Source: Psychrobacter sp. bablab_jr014 (GTDB lineage Bacteria; Pseudomonadota; Gammaproteobacteria; Pseudomonadales; Moraxellaceae). From it: a DNA stretch of 64,000 nucleotides. Below the pieces are notes generated by a model that made no database searches, was not told the origin of the DNA, and worked only from the letters and a program-made list of their open reading frames with translations. This document shows positions 63,111 through 64,000 of the stretch, one piece after another (position 1 is the stretch's first letter; every line of letters begins with the position of its first letter). Location of the stretch: NCBI RefSeq assembly GCF_016464015.1, contig NZ_JACDXT010000005.1:1-64000 (forward strand), read 5' to 3'. A program made the translations under genes and the position numbers.

Positions 63111-64000
63111 ATGAAAAAAACGGTCATTGTGTCTGCTTTACTGATACTGGCAGGGCTAGCGTGGTATGTGCTGAGTATGAACAGTACCGCAAAAACAGAG
63201 GCGGACAATACAAATACCGCTACAACAAAAACAAAGACAGGTAGCGAACAAGACTTGATTGTGGTCACGCCATGGGAGTTGACCTCACTCGAACCCAGTA
63301 CCACAGGCTTTATTTTTCAGCGGATGCAGCTGGCAGAAACCTTAGTCGATGCCAATCAAGATGCCCAGTTGCAACCGATGCTGGCAAAAAGCTGGTCGAG
63401 CAATGAGGCAGGAGATGTGTGGACGTTCGTACTGCGTGATGGCGTGCAGTTTCATAATGGCACGCCGCTGACAGCAGATGATGTGGTCAAAAGCTTGACC
63501 GTCGCGCTACAAAAACCGACCGCGCTCAAGGCAGCACAAATTGCCGATATTCGCGCTGTTGATGATAAGAGGGTCGAGCTGACATTGGGCAAGCCACTGA
63601 TGTCGTTGCCCGCCTATTTGGCTCACGCGACCAGCATTATTTTGGCAAACGAATCGTTTGCAGATAACGGCGAAGTCACAGAACTGATTGGTACAGGCCC
63701 GTATCAATTGATGGCCTTTGAGCCACCACAAAAGCTTGAGCAGCAAGCATTCGCCAACTATTGGGGCACACCTGCCAAGATTGGAAATATCAGCTATTTG
63801 GCCAACAGCCGCAGTGAGACGCGTACCCTGCTGGCACAAAGTAAGCCCAACTATTTGGTATTTACCCTAGATCCTGCGAGCCTCAACCGCCTGCAACAAG
63901 ACCCCAATGTACAAGTGCTGTCCAAGTCATTGGCACGCACCATTCAGTACAAAGTCAATGCCGATAATCCGCTGTTTAATGATGTCAACGTGCGCCAAGC
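63111..64000 (+). CDS. ABC transporter substrate-binding protein, family 5 (peptide/nickel type), 3' end outside window
   Basis: The frame is open from ATG 63111 to the window edge (296 codons). It starts with a hydrophobic signal-anchor (VIVSALLILAGLAWYVL), a Thr/Lys-rich linker, then the SBP family 5 pattern: LEPSTTGFIFQRMQLAETLVD, LAKSWSSNEAGDVWTFVLRD, GVQFHNGTPLTADDVVKSL and GTGPYQLMAFEPP. This family includes NikA, CntA, OppA and DppA. Resemblance to the NikA/CntA side plus upstream Zur-like boxes suggests metal or metallophore import; that part is inference. Permease and ATPase genes are expected just beyond 64000. Confidence 0.85.
   Translation, partial: MKKTVIVSALLILAGLAWYVLSMNSTAKTEADNTNTATTKTKTGSEQDLIVVTPWELTSLEPSTTGFIFQRMQLAETLVDANQDAQLQPMLAKSWSSNEAGDVWTFVLRDGVQFHNGTPLTADDVVKSLTVALQKPTALKAAQIADIRAVDDKRVELTLGKPLMSLPAYLAHATSIILANESFADNGEVTELIGTGPYQLMAFEPPQKLEQQAFANYWGTPAKIGNISYLANSRSETRTLLAQSKPNYLVFTLDPASLNRLQQDPNVQVLSKSLARTIQYKVNADNPLFNDVNVRQ

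Overview
This 64 kb window looks like ordinary chromosome of a gammaproteobacterium of the family Moraxellaceae, most like Psychrobacter. I infer this from gene content and order (dapA, a short BamC-like lipoprotein, purC; a division/wall cluster starting at rsmH without mraZ; proC-yggT) and from protein style (long AcnA, AccA without the usual N-terminal helices). No database was searched. Base composition is moderate. Several stretches (2.9-3.4 kb, 11-14 kb, 35.7-37.2 kb) are visibly AT-richer than their neighbours.

Layout. 0.3-9.8 kb: homoserine kinase, a DUF2007 protein, a class II glutamine amidotransferase, small and membrane proteins, aconitase, a LysE-type exporter. 9.9-10.4 kb: a tRNA-Ala/tRNA-Glu operon. 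10.4-22.6 kb: an amino-acid island with an Lrp/AsnC regulator, a CtlX-like citrulline hydrolase, a universal stress protein, an AGCS symporter broken by an amber codon, ornithine cyclodeaminase, an NhaC antiporter, an ornithine/alanine racemase, arginase, a YjiH-like membrane protein and a periplasmic broad-spectrum racemase. These genes plausibly funnel L- and D-arginine, citrulline and ornithine into proline. 22.7-32.6 kb: gltX, then the cell division and peptidoglycan cluster rsmH-ftsL-ftsI-murE-murF-mraY. 32.8-47.1 kb: RlmA, envelope proteins, a DsbC-like thiol protein, a secreted nuclease, a CPA1 antiporter, a DegP-type protease, dapA-bamC-like-purC, and a 3-methyladenine glycosylase. 47.2-51 kb: a His-rich lipoprotein, a candidate small RNA locus, CsbD, D-amino-acid dehydrogenase and YgfZ. 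51.3-62.8 kb: YjdM, hemL, ppx, accA, tilS, proC, yggT, thiD, two tRNAs, an RDD protein and a Ca2+/Na+ exchanger. The window ends inside a family-5 solute-binding protein gene.

The most notable signal is at 47.8-48.15 kb. A perfect GacA-type palindrome (TGTAAG-N6-CTTACA) lies upstream of an unannotated transcript-like region with eight GGA motifs, most of them in hairpin loops, closed by a strong terminator-like hairpin. This is the architecture of an RsmZ/CsrB-type RNA that sequesters CsrA/RsmA. Other finds are a MITE-like palindromic repeat family (four copies) whose arms vary but stay complementary, a 45-nt element shared by the ctlX and ocd promoters, a nonsense codon in an otherwise intact symporter, and paired Zur-like boxes before the terminal transporter gene.
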